This document shows positions 52,530-61,986 of a DNA stretch of 64,000 nucleotides, in pieces. The notes beneath the pieces were generated by a model. The model was given only the letters and a program-made list of their open reading frames with translations, was not told the DNA's origin and did no database searches. The DNA is from CALCKU01 sp964607445 (lineage in GTDB: Bacteria; Pseudomonadota; Alphaproteobacteria; Caulobacterales; Maricaulaceae): assembly GCA_964607445.1 (NCBI GenBank), contig CAZSKN010000015.1, positions 1 through 64,000 on the forward strand, read 5' to 3'. The stretch's first letter is position 1. Each line of letters starts with the position of its first letter. The translations under genes were made by a program, and so were the position numbers.

Positions 52530-53038
52530 TATTTCTGCCAGCTTACAATATCTTGTGCAAGATTTTCTCCGCCGGGTTCTCCATCAGATCCAAAAGATAA
52601 AATATCAAACGCACCGTTTTCACCCGGATATCGGTAAACATAAGGGCGCCCCCATGGATCATCAGGTAGAAATTTTACATACCCACCGCGCCGATAACGT
52701 TCCGCATTTAAAGCCCCGGCAGGCACGGCTTGCAGCGCGCCCAGACCGGTCTCTTCCGGGGGATAATCCAGCATATCTAACCGGTACATTTCAGCCGCTT
52801 GTTCCAGCAAGCGAATATCGGCTTTGGCTTTTTGAACCATGGCACGGTCTTGACTGGGCAAGACATTTATAATCACAAAAGTCGTCAACAGGCCGATAAT
52901 GACCATGACAACCATGACCTCGACAAGGGTAAAGCCGGTTTCGGTTGTCGGACGTCGACGGTGAGACGCGAATACGGGATGACCAGACTTTACGTCGGAA
53001 ATTTTGCATCCTGAATTTTTCCCAAGCCTGTGTTTCAT
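52529..53038 (-). CDS. gspG: Type II secretion major pseudopilin G
   Basis: The 169-residue protein has the prepilin motif TGFTLVEVMVVMVIIGLLTTFVIINVLPSQ, then ADIRLLEQAAEMYRLDMLDYPPEETGLGAL and a C-terminal DPWGRPYVYRYPGENGAFDILSFGSDGEPGGE, the calcium-binding end of the major pseudopilin. The leader of 35 residues is long compared with the usual 6-10, but no later start codon exists in the frame. Confidence 0.96.
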   Translation of the reverse strand: MKHRLGKNSGCKISDVKSGHPVFASHRRRPTTETGFTLVEVMVVMVIIGLLTTFVIINVLPSQDRAMVQKAKADIRLLEQAAEMYRLDMLDYPPEETGLGALQAVPAGALNAERYRRGGYVKFLPDDPWGRPYVYRYPGENGAFDILSFGSDGEPGGENLAQDIVSWQK

Positions 53039-53049
53039 AGAAGCCTCCG

Positions 53050-54255
53050 TTAAAATGCTAAAGTATTCAAGCGCAAAATGGGTAGAAATATTGCCCCGAT
53101 AATTAATAGAACCACACCGCTAAGGGCAATGATAATCAGTGGTTCGAGCAAGTTTAAAAAGAGCGATGTTGTGGTTTCAAACTCGTCTTCGAGATAATCT
53201 GCCGATTTAGAAAACATGCGACCAATATCGCCGCTGGCCTCTCCGCCCGCAACCATTTGTACGACAAGAGGCGGTAATATTTTTGTTGACCGGAGCGCCA
53301 CACTCATAGAACTGCCCTCGCGTACCTTATGCGTCGCTTGGGAAACCGCGTCCCGCATAACCGTATTTCTTAGCGTATGTTTAGCCGTTTCCATCGCCGT
53401 CAAAGCCGGGGTTCCGCTTTCAATTAGACCGGCCATTGTTCGGGCAAACCGCGCCGCGTTCAAATCCCGGTTAAGACGACCAATAAGCGGTAGTTTTAAA
53501 ATCCAACTATGCCAGCGTCGTTGGACTTTAGGACGACGCAAAGCCTGATAAAATCCGATCCCCGCACACATAGACACGATAGCCGCAAGCCCACCGTAGG
53601 CCTTCAGCCAATCTGATAATCCAATAACGGCCCGGGTTAAGGCCGGCAACTCTTGTTCAAAGCTTTCAAACTGCGCGATAACCTTAGGCACAACCAAAAC
53701 CATCAATGTTATAACCACACATAGCGCAACCAGAGTTAAAACGATGGGATAGGCTGTCGCACCCAGAATTTTCCGTCTTATTTTTTGTGCGGATTCAAGA
53801 TCGGCCGCCAAACGTTCCAAAACTTGAGGCAACCGCCCGGATGTTTCCCCCGATGCGACCATCGCTACAAATAATTTTGAAAAGCTTTGTGGATGAAAAC
53901 GCATCGCCTCTGACAATCGCGCCCCTTCTAAAACCTGCGCCCGTACAGAAAGTAAAACATGCCGCATGGGCGAGCGCTCAAATTGTAGAGCCGTAATTTT
54001 CAAAGCCTCCTCCACGGGGGTAGCGGCATCAATCAGTATCGCCAATTGCCGTGTCGCCTGTGTCAGCTGTTTATGGCTGACTTTACCCCTAAAGGATAAT
54101 GACGATGTAGATTTGGACTTCGCGTGTTTAATATTGACCAATGTCAATTTTTGCGCCCGCAACATATCCCGGGCCTCGCGCGCCGTAAGCGCGGTAATTG
54201 TACCCGATAATCTTTTACCAGATAGATCTATCGCAGCATAATCAAAAGCCTCCAC
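53050..54255 (-). CDS. gspF: Type II secretion inner-membrane protein F
   Basis: The 401-residue protein has two repeated cytoplasmic helical domains, each with a GE-containing motif (VASGETSGRLPQVLERLA and VAGGEASGDIGRMFSKSA), and three membrane segments. It forms the platform core. It is 11 bases upstream of gspG and 37 downstream of gspE. Confidence 0.96.
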   Translation of the reverse strand: MEAFDYAAIDLSGKRLSGTITALTAREARDMLRAQKLTLVNIKHAKSKSTSSLSFRGKVSHKQLTQATRQLAILIDAATPVEEALKITALQFERSPMRHVLLSVRAQVLEGARLSEAMRFHPQSFSKLFVAMVASGETSGRLPQVLERLAADLESAQKIRRKILGATAYPIVLTLVALCVVITLMVLVVPKVIAQFESFEQELPALTRAVIGLSDWLKAYGGLAAIVSMCAGIGFYQALRRPKVQRRWHSWILKLPLIGRLNRDLNAARFARTMAGLIESGTPALTAMETAKHTLRNTVMRDAVSQATHKVREGSSMSVALRSTKILPPLVVQMVAGGEASGDIGRMFSKSADYLEDEFETTTSLFLNLLEPLIIIALSGVVLLIIGAIFLPILRLNTLAF

Positions 54256-54292
54256 GCCTTATCCTTTCCGTCCAGCTTCTGGCGATCTCACC

Positions 54293-55789
54293 CTATGCCT
54301 CTAAAACCTTGGCCCGGCATACACGCCGGACTTCTTCGGCACTTGTAAGCCCGGCTCTTACATGGATAGCGCCGCTCTGCACTAGGGTTTGTCCGCGAGC
54401 AAATGCGTGGTTTACCATATCGGCTTCGCGGGCGCCATCATGTATCATTGCCTGAAGAACATCGTCCATTATCGCGATTTCGTAAAGACCCAAGCGCCCC
54501 GTATATCCAACATTATGACAAAGTTCACACCCATTCGCCCTATAGAAAACCTGCGCCTTAGAGGCTTTCAAGCCCAGATCACTTAGTTCTTGGGCGCTGG
54601 GCGTATATGCCGATTTACACGACGGACATAATCGACGCACAAGTCTTTGGGCGACAATCGCCGTCACTGTCGAGGCCAATAAGAAAGGTTCTACACCCAT
54701 ATCCCGCAAGCGCGTAATCGTGGCAATAGATGAATTTGTATGCACGGTTGATAAAACAAGATGCCCTGTCAAAGCCGCCTGAACGGCGATATCCGCCGTT
54801 TCAGGGTCTCGTATTTCGCCCACCATAACAACGTCGGGGTCTTGACGTAATATGGCGCGCAAACCCGCGGCAAAACTCATTCCGACCCGATTATTGACCT
54901 GGGTTTGACCAATACCATCCAGCGCATATTCTACCGGGTCTTCAACGGTAAGAATATTGCGCGAACTGTCATTTAAAGTCGTCAGCGCCGCATATAATGT
55001 TGTTGTTTTACCTGACCCTGTCGGGCCTGTAACGAGGATGATACCATTGGGTTTGGCCAAACTCTCGACAAAAGCCTGTCTTTGATCTTCCGACATTCCT
55101 AATTGCGGCAATGCAAAGCCGGCACTGCCCTTTTCCAATATCCGCATGACCAAGCGCTCACCATGTTGCGACGGCAAGGTCGAAACACGTACATCTACAG
55201 ACCGCTCGCCAAGCGAAAGCGAAAACCGGCCATCTTGAGGCACGCGTTTTTTAGCAATGTCGAGCTGTGCCATAACTTTGACGCGGCTCACTAATAAAGG
55301 CGCTAACCGCTCGGATAATGACAACATATCCTGCAGAGCACCGTCGATGCGAAACCGCACTGATAATCGGCTTTCATAAGGTTCAACATGGATATCAGAG
55401 GCGCGCGTCCGGATCGCTTCTTGTAAAATTCCATTTATCAAACGAATTACCGGGGCGTCATCATCACTCCCTAATAGGTCGGATGTTCGCGGCAATTCAT
55501 TTGCCAATGCGTTTAGATCATCATGTCCGCCAAGTGCCGTTTCAGCCGTTTGTGAAAGATCACCTTCGGCATAGGTTTTAGCCACCCAGTTTTGAAACTC
55601 TGACGCGGACACATCGCGGATAGTGACCGGGCTATCGACAATACGGCGCGCTTCCAACACGGCCGAAAAGGTCGCGTCCGCACGCTTTAATAAGCAGGGT
55701 TTGCTCTCGTCAATAACCGCCAAAACACCATGCTGTCTGACAAAGGCATAGCTCAAACGCGGGACATTTGTTTCACCGGCCTCATTCAT
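54293..55789 (-). CDS. gspE: Type II secretion ATPase E
   Basis: The 498-residue ATPase has an N-terminal domain, Walker A GPTGSGKTTTLYA (255-262), the Asp box, Walker B (MVGEIRDPETADIAVQAALTGHLVLSTVHTN), and a four-cysteine zinc motif (RLCPSCK…NGCELCHNVGYTGR). It powers pseudopilus assembly from the cytoplasm. It overlaps gspD by 4 bases. Confidence 0.97.
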   Translation of the reverse strand: MNEAGETNVPRLSYAFVRQHGVLAVIDESKPCLLKRADATFSAVLEARRIVDSPVTIRDVSASEFQNWVAKTYAEGDLSQTAETALGGHDDLNALANELPRTSDLLGSDDDAPVIRLINGILQEAIRTRASDIHVEPYESRLSVRFRIDGALQDMLSLSERLAPLLVSRVKVMAQLDIAKKRVPQDGRFSLSLGERSVDVRVSTLPSQHGERLVMRILEKGSAGFALPQLGMSEDQRQAFVESLAKPNGIILVTGPTGSGKTTTLYAALTTLNDSSRNILTVEDPVEYALDGIGQTQVNNRVGMSFAAGLRAILRQDPDVVMVGEIRDPETADIAVQAALTGHLVLSTVHTNSSIATITRLRDMGVEPFLLASTVTAIVAQRLVRRLCPSCKSAYTPSAQELSDLGLKASKAQVFYRANGCELCHNVGYTGRLGLYEIAIMDDVLQAMIHDGAREADMVNHAFARGQTLVQSGAIHVRAGLTSAEEVRRVCRAKVLEA

Positions 55790-57789
55790 GGGCGACGGGG
55801 CGGTATTTGCAGGGAGGTCTGCGGGGAGGTCAAATTAGGGCGCGCAAGATAGCTATCAATTTTAGACTCGGCACGTCCAGATTGCCTCAGGTCTTGGGCA
55901 CGGATTTGATCCAGCCGGGTTTGCGTCAAAGGTCGGGCATCGGCGGCATTGCGTATAATTGTCGGGCGAAGAAAAACCATCAAATTCGTACGGTCACGCG
56001 ATTTTCCGCGGGATTGAAATAACCGCCCGATAACCGGTGCATCGCCTAAAACCGGAACTTTGGAAACATTGAATTGTTCATCATCCTCCATCAATCCACC
56101 CAATACAATAATCTCGCCGTCATTTGCCAGAACCGTAGTTTCAATTTCGCGTTTATTCGTGACAAAATCCTGAGCCAAATTGGTGATGGGCCCCGCTATT
56201 GACGACACTTCTTGCTTAATGGCGAGTCGAATAACATCGCCCTCACTGATTTGCGGCAATACGTCGAGCTTAATGCCGACCTCTTGACGATCAAAGGTTC
56301 GGAACGGATTTACATTGCTCGTGCCAAGGCTTTCTCCAGTCGTTATCGGAATCTCTTGGCCGACAAGAAATGTAGCGGGCACATTATCAAGGGTCGTCAC
56401 GAAAGGTGTAGATAATATATTTGAATCTTCATCTTCGTCTATCGCCGTTAAAATTGCAGAAAACAAGGTATCATTACTCACCCCACCTATACCCGCAGTC
56501 CCACCGTCCAATCCGATAAGAGAATTTACCGCTGCCGTTTCTAGCAAGGCTTGATTGCCTTCTGATATACCAACAGAATTTCCGGCTAACACACCCGTAA
56601 GTGCCAAAATATTTGGCGCTTGGCGTGAGAAATTCGTTCCTAGAAAGGGTACAGAATTGCCATTGACCCCGCCCAAGGCAAATTGAACGCCTAATTCCTC
56701 CGCCGCTGTATTAGAAATCTCGACAATTATGGCCTCCACTAAAACTTGGGGACGACGCACATCTATTTGCCGTATCACGGTTTCTAGCGCCTTTTGCGCC
56801 TCTCCAGAGGCACTAATGATAATTGTATTACTGCCGACTTCGTGCGCTACAGTGGGAACGGGGAAGCCCTCGCGCGCATAAGCGGGGAGCAAAGTCGTCA
56901 ATATTTCAACAAGAGACGCCCCGTCGGCAAATCGTAGCGGCACTACGCTGACCGCACCGCGCGGCGCAGAACCGCCCGCATCCATTTGCCCCAATAGAGG
57001 TTTAAGACGGGCAATCTCTGTCGCGTCCCCTTCCAGCATAAGACTATTAGACCCCGGAAGCGCCACAGCTTTATATTTCGTATTTTGTCCGGAAATGGAT
57101 TGTAAAGCTTCTTCCGCGTCAATCGCCGTCAAATTTGTCAAATTCACAATTTCGGTGACGCGGTTATCCGTGTCCATTGCAGCCACAATTGCGCGCGCCT
57201 TACGCAGATTTTCAGGAAAATCTGTCAGTACCATAACCCGCCCCCCCACAGAGGCCGTAAGCAGACCTTGGGCATGCATTAAAGGTTTGATAAGCTTGGC
57301 CGCCGCCGCCGCATCCGTATGATTGAGCTTAATAATCGCTGTAACAAATTGCCCTTTCACGCCCGTACCTGCACCGTTATTGCTCGCGAGGGGTGCATCT
57401 TGCGCCGCGCCCTGTAACAGCGAGATACGGTAATCTCCCGACGAGGTACGGGTTAAGGCATAGCCGTGAACGCGAATGACATCTTTGAAAACGCTAAAAA
57501 CTTCGCTCGGACTTAAGCTTTGTTCGGACGATATTGTGACTTTTCCCTGGACGCGCGGGTCGACCAAAAAAGTTTGGCCTGTCACAATTGATACATCATC
57601 GATAAATGCACGAATATCGGCATTTTGCATCGTAATAACATGATCGTCTGCCGCATAGGCAGTGCCGGGGATTCCCGTAATATGGATTGCCGAGATCACG
57701 CCGGCTGACAGCGGCACGGCTATAGCTAACATCGCATGCGCGGTTCGGCGTCCCAAAGTTCGACATAGAGATAAAAATTTAATCTTCAT
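55786..57789 (-). CDS. gspD: Type II secretion secretin D
   Basis: The 667-residue outer-membrane channel protein has a signal peptide, an N0 domain (MQNADIRAFIDDVSIVTGQTFLVDPRVQGKVTI), N1-N3 domains (FPENLRKARAIVAAMD and similar), and the secretin domain with VPVLGDAPVIGRLFQSR and NLMVFLRPTII. A short Ser/Pro-rich tail follows; no pilotin gene is seen nearby. It overlaps gspC and gspE by 4 bases each. Confidence 0.97.
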   Translation of the reverse strand: MKIKFLSLCRTLGRRTAHAMLAIAVPLSAGVISAIHITGIPGTAYAADDHVITMQNADIRAFIDDVSIVTGQTFLVDPRVQGKVTISSEQSLSPSEVFSVFKDVIRVHGYALTRTSSGDYRISLLQGAAQDAPLASNNGAGTGVKGQFVTAIIKLNHTDAAAAAKLIKPLMHAQGLLTASVGGRVMVLTDFPENLRKARAIVAAMDTDNRVTEIVNLTNLTAIDAEEALQSISGQNTKYKAVALPGSNSLMLEGDATEIARLKPLLGQMDAGGSAPRGAVSVVPLRFADGASLVEILTTLLPAYAREGFPVPTVAHEVGSNTIIISASGEAQKALETVIRQIDVRRPQVLVEAIIVEISNTAAEELGVQFALGGVNGNSVPFLGTNFSRQAPNILALTGVLAGNSVGISEGNQALLETAAVNSLIGLDGGTAGIGGVSNDTLFSAILTAIDEDEDSNILSTPFVTTLDNVPATFLVGQEIPITTGESLGTSNVNPFRTFDRQEVGIKLDVLPQISEGDVIRLAIKQEVSSIAGPITNLAQDFVTNKREIETTVLANDGEIIVLGGLMEDDEQFNVSKVPVLGDAPVIGRLFQSRGKSRDRTNLMVFLRPTIIRNAADARPLTQTRLDQIRAQDLRQSGRAESKIDSYLARPNLTSPQTSLQIPPRRP

Positions 57790-58700
57790 TTCTGACCTAC
57801 ACGAATAGATTTATTTTCTTGGCCTCGGATAATTGAAACGGTAACGGCGTTTTTTTGCGCCAATCTTGCGCCTAAGGCGCCCAATTCAACCCGGCCTTGA
57901 GTAAGGTTTTCACTGTCGATATGCGTGATAATATCACCGGGCTGCAATCCGTATGACCTCAGATCCACACTGGCTGTGTTAGCCGCAATACGGTACCCTT
58001 TTAGACGCTTGCCTTCACGCACGGGTTTTAACGACATCGCCGCAAGAAGGTCTTGGGGGGAGAGTGTTTTTAAGCCCGCCTTACGGGGTTTTTGCACAGG
58101 CGCTGTCTTACGCTGCAACGCCCCCTCGCGTTCAAAGGTCAACCGTTCCAACACGCCTGAATGTGATAGAACAATAAAATTGGATGAAACAGATTTCAAC
58201 CGAACCCCTGAAATAATCTCGTCCCCGATTTCAAAAACACCTTGTTCATTGTCAGGCGTTTGTAAAATGGCGCTGCCCGCCTCTCCGGCCCGCAGTCCAA
58301 ACAACCGCAGTTTCAACGTTGTTTCCGGCGCGTCCTCACCAATGATTTGTACATTTTGTTCCGAAACACTCTGACGGTGAAAAGGGTCAAAAGTCGAGCC
58401 CAGCGCCGGTGTAGATAGCGCAGCCGCCTGAAGAGATACAGACATTGGCTGTGAGGGGTTTAATCCAGTGTCGGAGGCTGTGTCGGAGGCAAATTGCCAA
58501 AGGCTTTCGGGCGCGGCAAACCCGATAATCGCGCGAACGGCAAAATAGATAAGGCCCAATACCAATGTAATTTCCAGAAGCCGTATACCCCAAAAACTCT
58601 TCCGGGCTATATCACGGGAAATAGACGTCGGCGGCGGGGGGGTCGATTGTGCCTCAGCCTTGTGTGGGCCAGGCCGTCGAAGTGGCCAGTTCAAGCTCAT
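57786..58700 (-). CDS. gspC: Type II secretion protein C
   Basis: The 304-residue protein has one membrane segment (about 37-60), an HR domain that contacts the secretin (LKLRLFGLRAGEAGSAILQ) and a C-terminal PDZ-like domain (YGLQPGDIITHIDSENLTQGR). It is the first gene of the gsp operon and links the inner platform to GspD. Confidence 0.92.
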   Translation of the reverse strand: MSLNWPLRRPGPHKAEAQSTPPPPTSISRDIARKSFWGIRLLEITLVLGLIYFAVRAIIGFAAPESLWQFASDTASDTGLNPSQPMSVSLQAAALSTPALGSTFDPFHRQSVSEQNVQIIGEDAPETTLKLRLFGLRAGEAGSAILQTPDNEQGVFEIGDEIISGVRLKSVSSNFIVLSHSGVLERLTFEREGALQRKTAPVQKPRKAGLKTLSPQDLLAAMSLKPVREGKRLKGYRIAANTASVDLRSYGLQPGDIITHIDSENLTQGRVELGALGARLAQKNAVTVSIIRGQENKSIRVGQK

Positions 58701-58772
58701 ATTACAGACTCCACTTTGACCGCGTATATATGTGCAAAAGGCTCATTTTTTAAGCGTAACCAATAAACGGTT

Positions 58773-58801
58773 TAAAAGATAGTCAGTGCGGTTATCTTTT
58801 A
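58773..58801. promoter_or_regulatory. Inverted repeat TAAAAGATA-N11-TATCTTTTA between gspC and tesB
   Basis: Two perfect 9-bp arms (58773-58781 and 58793-58801) lie in the 197-bp region between the divergent gspC and tesB genes. This is the only obvious operator-like signal upstream of the 12-gene secretion operon. Confidence 0.45.
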
Positions 58802-58897
58802 CATAATTGTCATAATGTTGGAGTCGCGCCGGTGCAATTTAACAGCAATTTACCTATAGCCCCTTGAATAGACACAGAGATACGGTAAAGGCGAACC

Positions 58898-59797
58898 ATG
58901 TTTAGTTTACACGACCTTGTGACAAAAATGAATGTCGAAGAAATAGACACAAACCTGTTTCGCGGCGACGCGTTAGAAATGGGGCTTCCGCGTGTTTTTG
59001 GCGGGCAGGTTCTAGGTCAGGCCCTCAATGCGGCGGTTCGAACTCTGGACCCGGAGCGCCGCCCACATTCCTTACACGGATACTTTCTGCGACCCGGCGA
59101 TGTTAGCCGTCCAATAATTTACGAGGTCGATCCTATACGCGATGGTCGTAGTTTTTCGACCCGCCGTGTTGTAGCCAAACAAAAGGGCCAAGCAATCTTT
59201 AATGGGTCTTTTTCATTTCAAAAACTTGAAGACGGGCTTACACATCAAATAGACCTTCCGCCCGACATTCCCCAACCGGACACCTTGATACCGGATTACC
59301 TTAGAGCAAAAGAGATTGTCGCGAACACACCCGGGCTGACGCTGGAAAACTTCAACCGCTATTTCCTGATATTTGACAAAGATGTTGCAGATATTCGAAC
59401 GCCGAAATTACAAGAATTTCTAACCCCCGGAGCGTATGACCCTGTTTCCGGATTTTGGTTTAAGTTTAACGCAGCTATTGGCGACGATCCGATTATTCAC
59501 CGCACCCTGCTCGCCTTTATCTCGGACAAAGCGCTGATGTCTGTTGGCCTGCGACCCCATCCGGTAAATTATCATACCCACAAAATTATCGGGGCCAGCC
59601 TTGATCACGCCATGTGGTTTCACAGTGAAATTCGGGTCAATCAGTGGATTTATTACCATATAGACAGCCCACGGTCTGCACGGGCGCGCGATCTGGGGCG
59701 AGGCAGTTTTTATACGCAATCCGGCGAACTTATAGCCTCGACAGCCCAAGAAGGGCTTATCCGGGTCGTAGGGCGTAAAGAGATACCAGAACTTTAG
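58898..59797 (+). CDS. tesB: Acyl-CoA thioesterase II
   Basis: The 299-residue double hot-dog protein has RVFGGQVLGQALNAAVRT near the start, HSLHGYFLRPGDVSRPIIYEVDPIRDGRSFSTRRVVA in the first half, and SLDHAMWFH with the active-site Asp in the second half. It hydrolyses medium- and long-chain acyl-CoA. Its TAG stop shares bases with the TAA stop of the convergent moaA gene (TTAG, 59794-59797). Confidence 0.95.
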   Translation: MFSLHDLVTKMNVEEIDTNLFRGDALEMGLPRVFGGQVLGQALNAAVRTLDPERRPHSLHGYFLRPGDVSRPIIYEVDPIRDGRSFSTRRVVAKQKGQAIFNGSFSFQKLEDGLTHQIDLPPDIPQPDTLIPDYLRAKEIVANTPGLTLENFNRYFLIFDKDVADIRTPKLQEFLTPGAYDPVSGFWFKFNAAIGDDPIIHRTLLAFISDKALMSVGLRPHPVNYHTHKIIGASLDHAMWFHSEIRVNQWIYYHIDSPRSARARDLGRGSFYTQSGELIASTAQEGLIRVVGRKEIPEL

Positions 59798-60798
59798 CCG
59801 CCCGTGACAGACATATGTCGTGACAGGCTCGGCGCCGCGCCGCGCCGACTAATATCGAAATTATGACGTTCGGGCTTTTTAATCATCGCACGATCAAGGG
59901 CTGCATTCAGGGCGCTATCTGGGTTCGGCCCGCGCAAAGCGGCGCGCAAATCTACACTATCAGACTGCCCCAGACACATATATATCTGCCCCGTACATGT
60001 AACCCGTACGCGATTACATCCCGCACAGAAATTTTGTGTCAATGGCGTAATCATACCCAGAACTCCGCCAGTCTGACTTACGCGCATATAGCGGGCCGGG
60101 CCACCGGTTTTCAGCGCTATATCTGTCAGGGTAAACCGCGTTTCAAGACTATCGCGCACGGCGGTAAGCGGTAAATATTGATCTACCCTGTCCGTCTCGA
60201 TTTCACCCAAGGGCATGACCTCTATTAATGTCATATCCATACCCTTACCATGCGCCCATACCATCAGATCGGGAATTTCGGCCTGATTGACACCCTTGAG
60301 TGCCACAACGTTAATTTTAACATGCAGGCCGGCCTCCAGGGCCGCATCAATCCCGGATAGAACCTGATCTAATGCCGCGCGACGTGTTAATGTCGCGAAA
60401 ATCTCCGGGTCGCGACTGTCGAGCGACACATTGATACGTTTGACGCCGCAGGCTTTCAATGCATGTGCATATTTGGACAATTGTGTACCATTGGTCGTCA
60501 GGGTGATTTCATCTAGCCGTCCCGTATCCAGATAGCGCGAAAGGTTCTTAATCAAGGTCATGACATCGCGGCGTACAAGCGGTTCCCCGCCCGTCAGGCG
60601 GATTTTTCGCACACCGCGCGCCATAAAGGCGGCGCAAAGACTTTCTAATTCTTCCAGGCTTAATAGATCTTTACGCGGCAGAAAGGTCATGTTCTCGGCC
60701 ATGCAATAGGTACACCGCAGATCACATCGATCTGTCACAGAAAGACGCAGATAGGTAATCTGGCGCCCGAAGCTATCTTTTAAACCCGGATTTTCCAT
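59794..60798 (-). CDS. moaA: GTP 3',8-cyclase (molybdenum cofactor synthesis)
   Basis: The 334-residue radical-SAM enzyme has the N-terminal cluster cysteines C25, C29 and C32 (CDLRCTYC), LTGGEPLVRRD for SAM binding, and a C-terminal second cluster (FCAGCNRVRVTCTGQIYMCLGQ). It ends in the conserved double glycine needed for activity (SVTGG). It starts molybdopterin synthesis from GTP. No other moa gene is adjacent. Confidence 0.96.
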   Translation of the reverse strand: MENPGLKDSFGRQITYLRLSVTDRCDLRCTYCMAENMTFLPRKDLLSLEELESLCAAFMARGVRKIRLTGGEPLVRRDVMTLIKNLSRYLDTGRLDEITLTTNGTQLSKYAHALKACGVKRINVSLDSRDPEIFATLTRRAALDQVLSGIDAALEAGLHVKINVVALKGVNQAEIPDLMVWAHGKGMDMTLIEVMPLGEIETDRVDQYLPLTAVRDSLETRFTLTDIALKTGGPARYMRVSQTGGVLGMITPLTQNFCAGCNRVRVTCTGQIYMCLGQSDSVDLRAALRGPNPDSALNAALDRAMIKKPERHNFDISRRGAAPSLSRHMSVTGG

Positions 60799-61007
60799 AG
60801 CTGCCCATCTTTAGTCGGACTTTGGAAGAATACAATATACATTATGGATTTGATTAGCGCTGTTTAGGACAAAACACATATAAAACCCGCGCGTACATAT
60901 AGCCATTACCCGCGGCGGGCCTGATGGCTAAGGGGTCTTATCTTTATCTAAACCGCTCGACCTGCACCGCCCCGCGCTAAACCGCCTCGCAGCCATGATC
61001 TGTTCAT

Positions 61008-61910
61008 CTATCTTTTGCTACGGCGTCTGCCACCACGCCCTCTACGACCTGCCGCGCCGTCCCCTTGCGATGGACGATAATGGCGTATCCAATTTGCACA
61101 TCCTGGATCCACACCATTTAGGATATCGGCCGCGCGTACAGCCGGAACTAATCCGGCATGCAGCGGGTTCACAATTGCCGAGGTCATACCGGCACAGGCC
61201 AACATTGGCAAAAAGGCATTATTGATTGTGTGGCGTTCTGGTAGGCCAAAAGCCACATTTGACGCCCCGCAGGTTGTATTCACACCTAATTCATGCCGCA
61301 AACGGTGCAACATCTTAAAGACATCCGTACCGGCACTGTTAACGGCTCCAATGGGCATAACCAGAGGGTCGACAACAATATCCTCTGGCTTGATACCATA
61401 ATCCGACGCCCGGTTAACAATGCGTTTAGCGACCTCGAAACGTACATCCGGGTCTTCGGAAATACCGGTGTCATCATTAGAAATCGCCACAACAGCGCAA
61501 TCATATTTGGCAACAAGCGGCAACACCCGCTCCATGACCTCTTCTTCAGCCGTTGTAGAATTGACTAAGGGGCGACCTTTATAAGCAGCCAGCCCGCTTT
61601 CTAGGGCTTCAATGATCGAGCTATCTATACATAGAGGGACATCGGTAAGGCCTTGGATGAGCGGGATCACCTCGGACATGATTTCGGGTTCATCTGCTAG
61701 AGGGACACCGACATTGACGTCGAGAATTTGCGCGCCCGCTTCAACTTGGGCCAGAGCTTCTTTTTTGACCCGCCAATAGTTTCCCTCTTTTAGCTCCTTG
61801 GAAAACAAAGGTCGTCCTGTGGGGTTAATACGCTCCCCTATCATCACAAAGGGTTGATCAAACCCAATAACCACTTCTTGAGTTGCAGATGTAAGGACAG
61901 TTCGTGCCAT
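61008..61910 (-). CDS. Methyltetrahydrofolate:corrinoid methyltransferase-like protein (pterin-binding)
   Basis: The 300-residue protein is a dihydropteroate-synthase-like TIM barrel with IGERINPTGRPLFSKEL at the start, AGAQILDVNVGVPLADE, PLCIDSS, and NTTCGASNVAFGLPERHTINNAFL near the end, as in MtgA/AcsE/MetH pterin domains that move methyl groups between tetrahydrofolate and a corrinoid protein. The C-terminus is a strongly basic Gly/Arg tail of about 15 residues. The corrinoid protein gene lies 76 bases upstream on the same strand. It could link the amine-demethylation cluster's methyl groups to folate, but the two loci are 50 kb apart. Confidence 0.88.
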   Translation of the reverse strand: MARTVLTSATQEVVIGFDQPFVMIGERINPTGRPLFSKELKEGNYWRVKKEALAQVEAGAQILDVNVGVPLADEPEIMSEVIPLIQGLTDVPLCIDSSIIEALESGLAAYKGRPLVNSTTAEEEVMERVLPLVAKYDCAVVAISNDDTGISEDPDVRFEVAKRIVNRASDYGIKPEDIVVDPLVMPIGAVNSAGTDVFKMLHRLRHELGVNTTCGASNVAFGLPERHTINNAFLPMLACAGMTSAIVNPLHAGLVPAVRAADILNGVDPGCANWIRHYRPSQGDGAAGRRGRGGRRRSKR

Positions 61911-61986
61911 GATAATTCCTTGTAAAATTTTATTAAAAACTAAGAGGTGTTAAAGTGTAATGTGTACACATTTTCTACAAAACATC

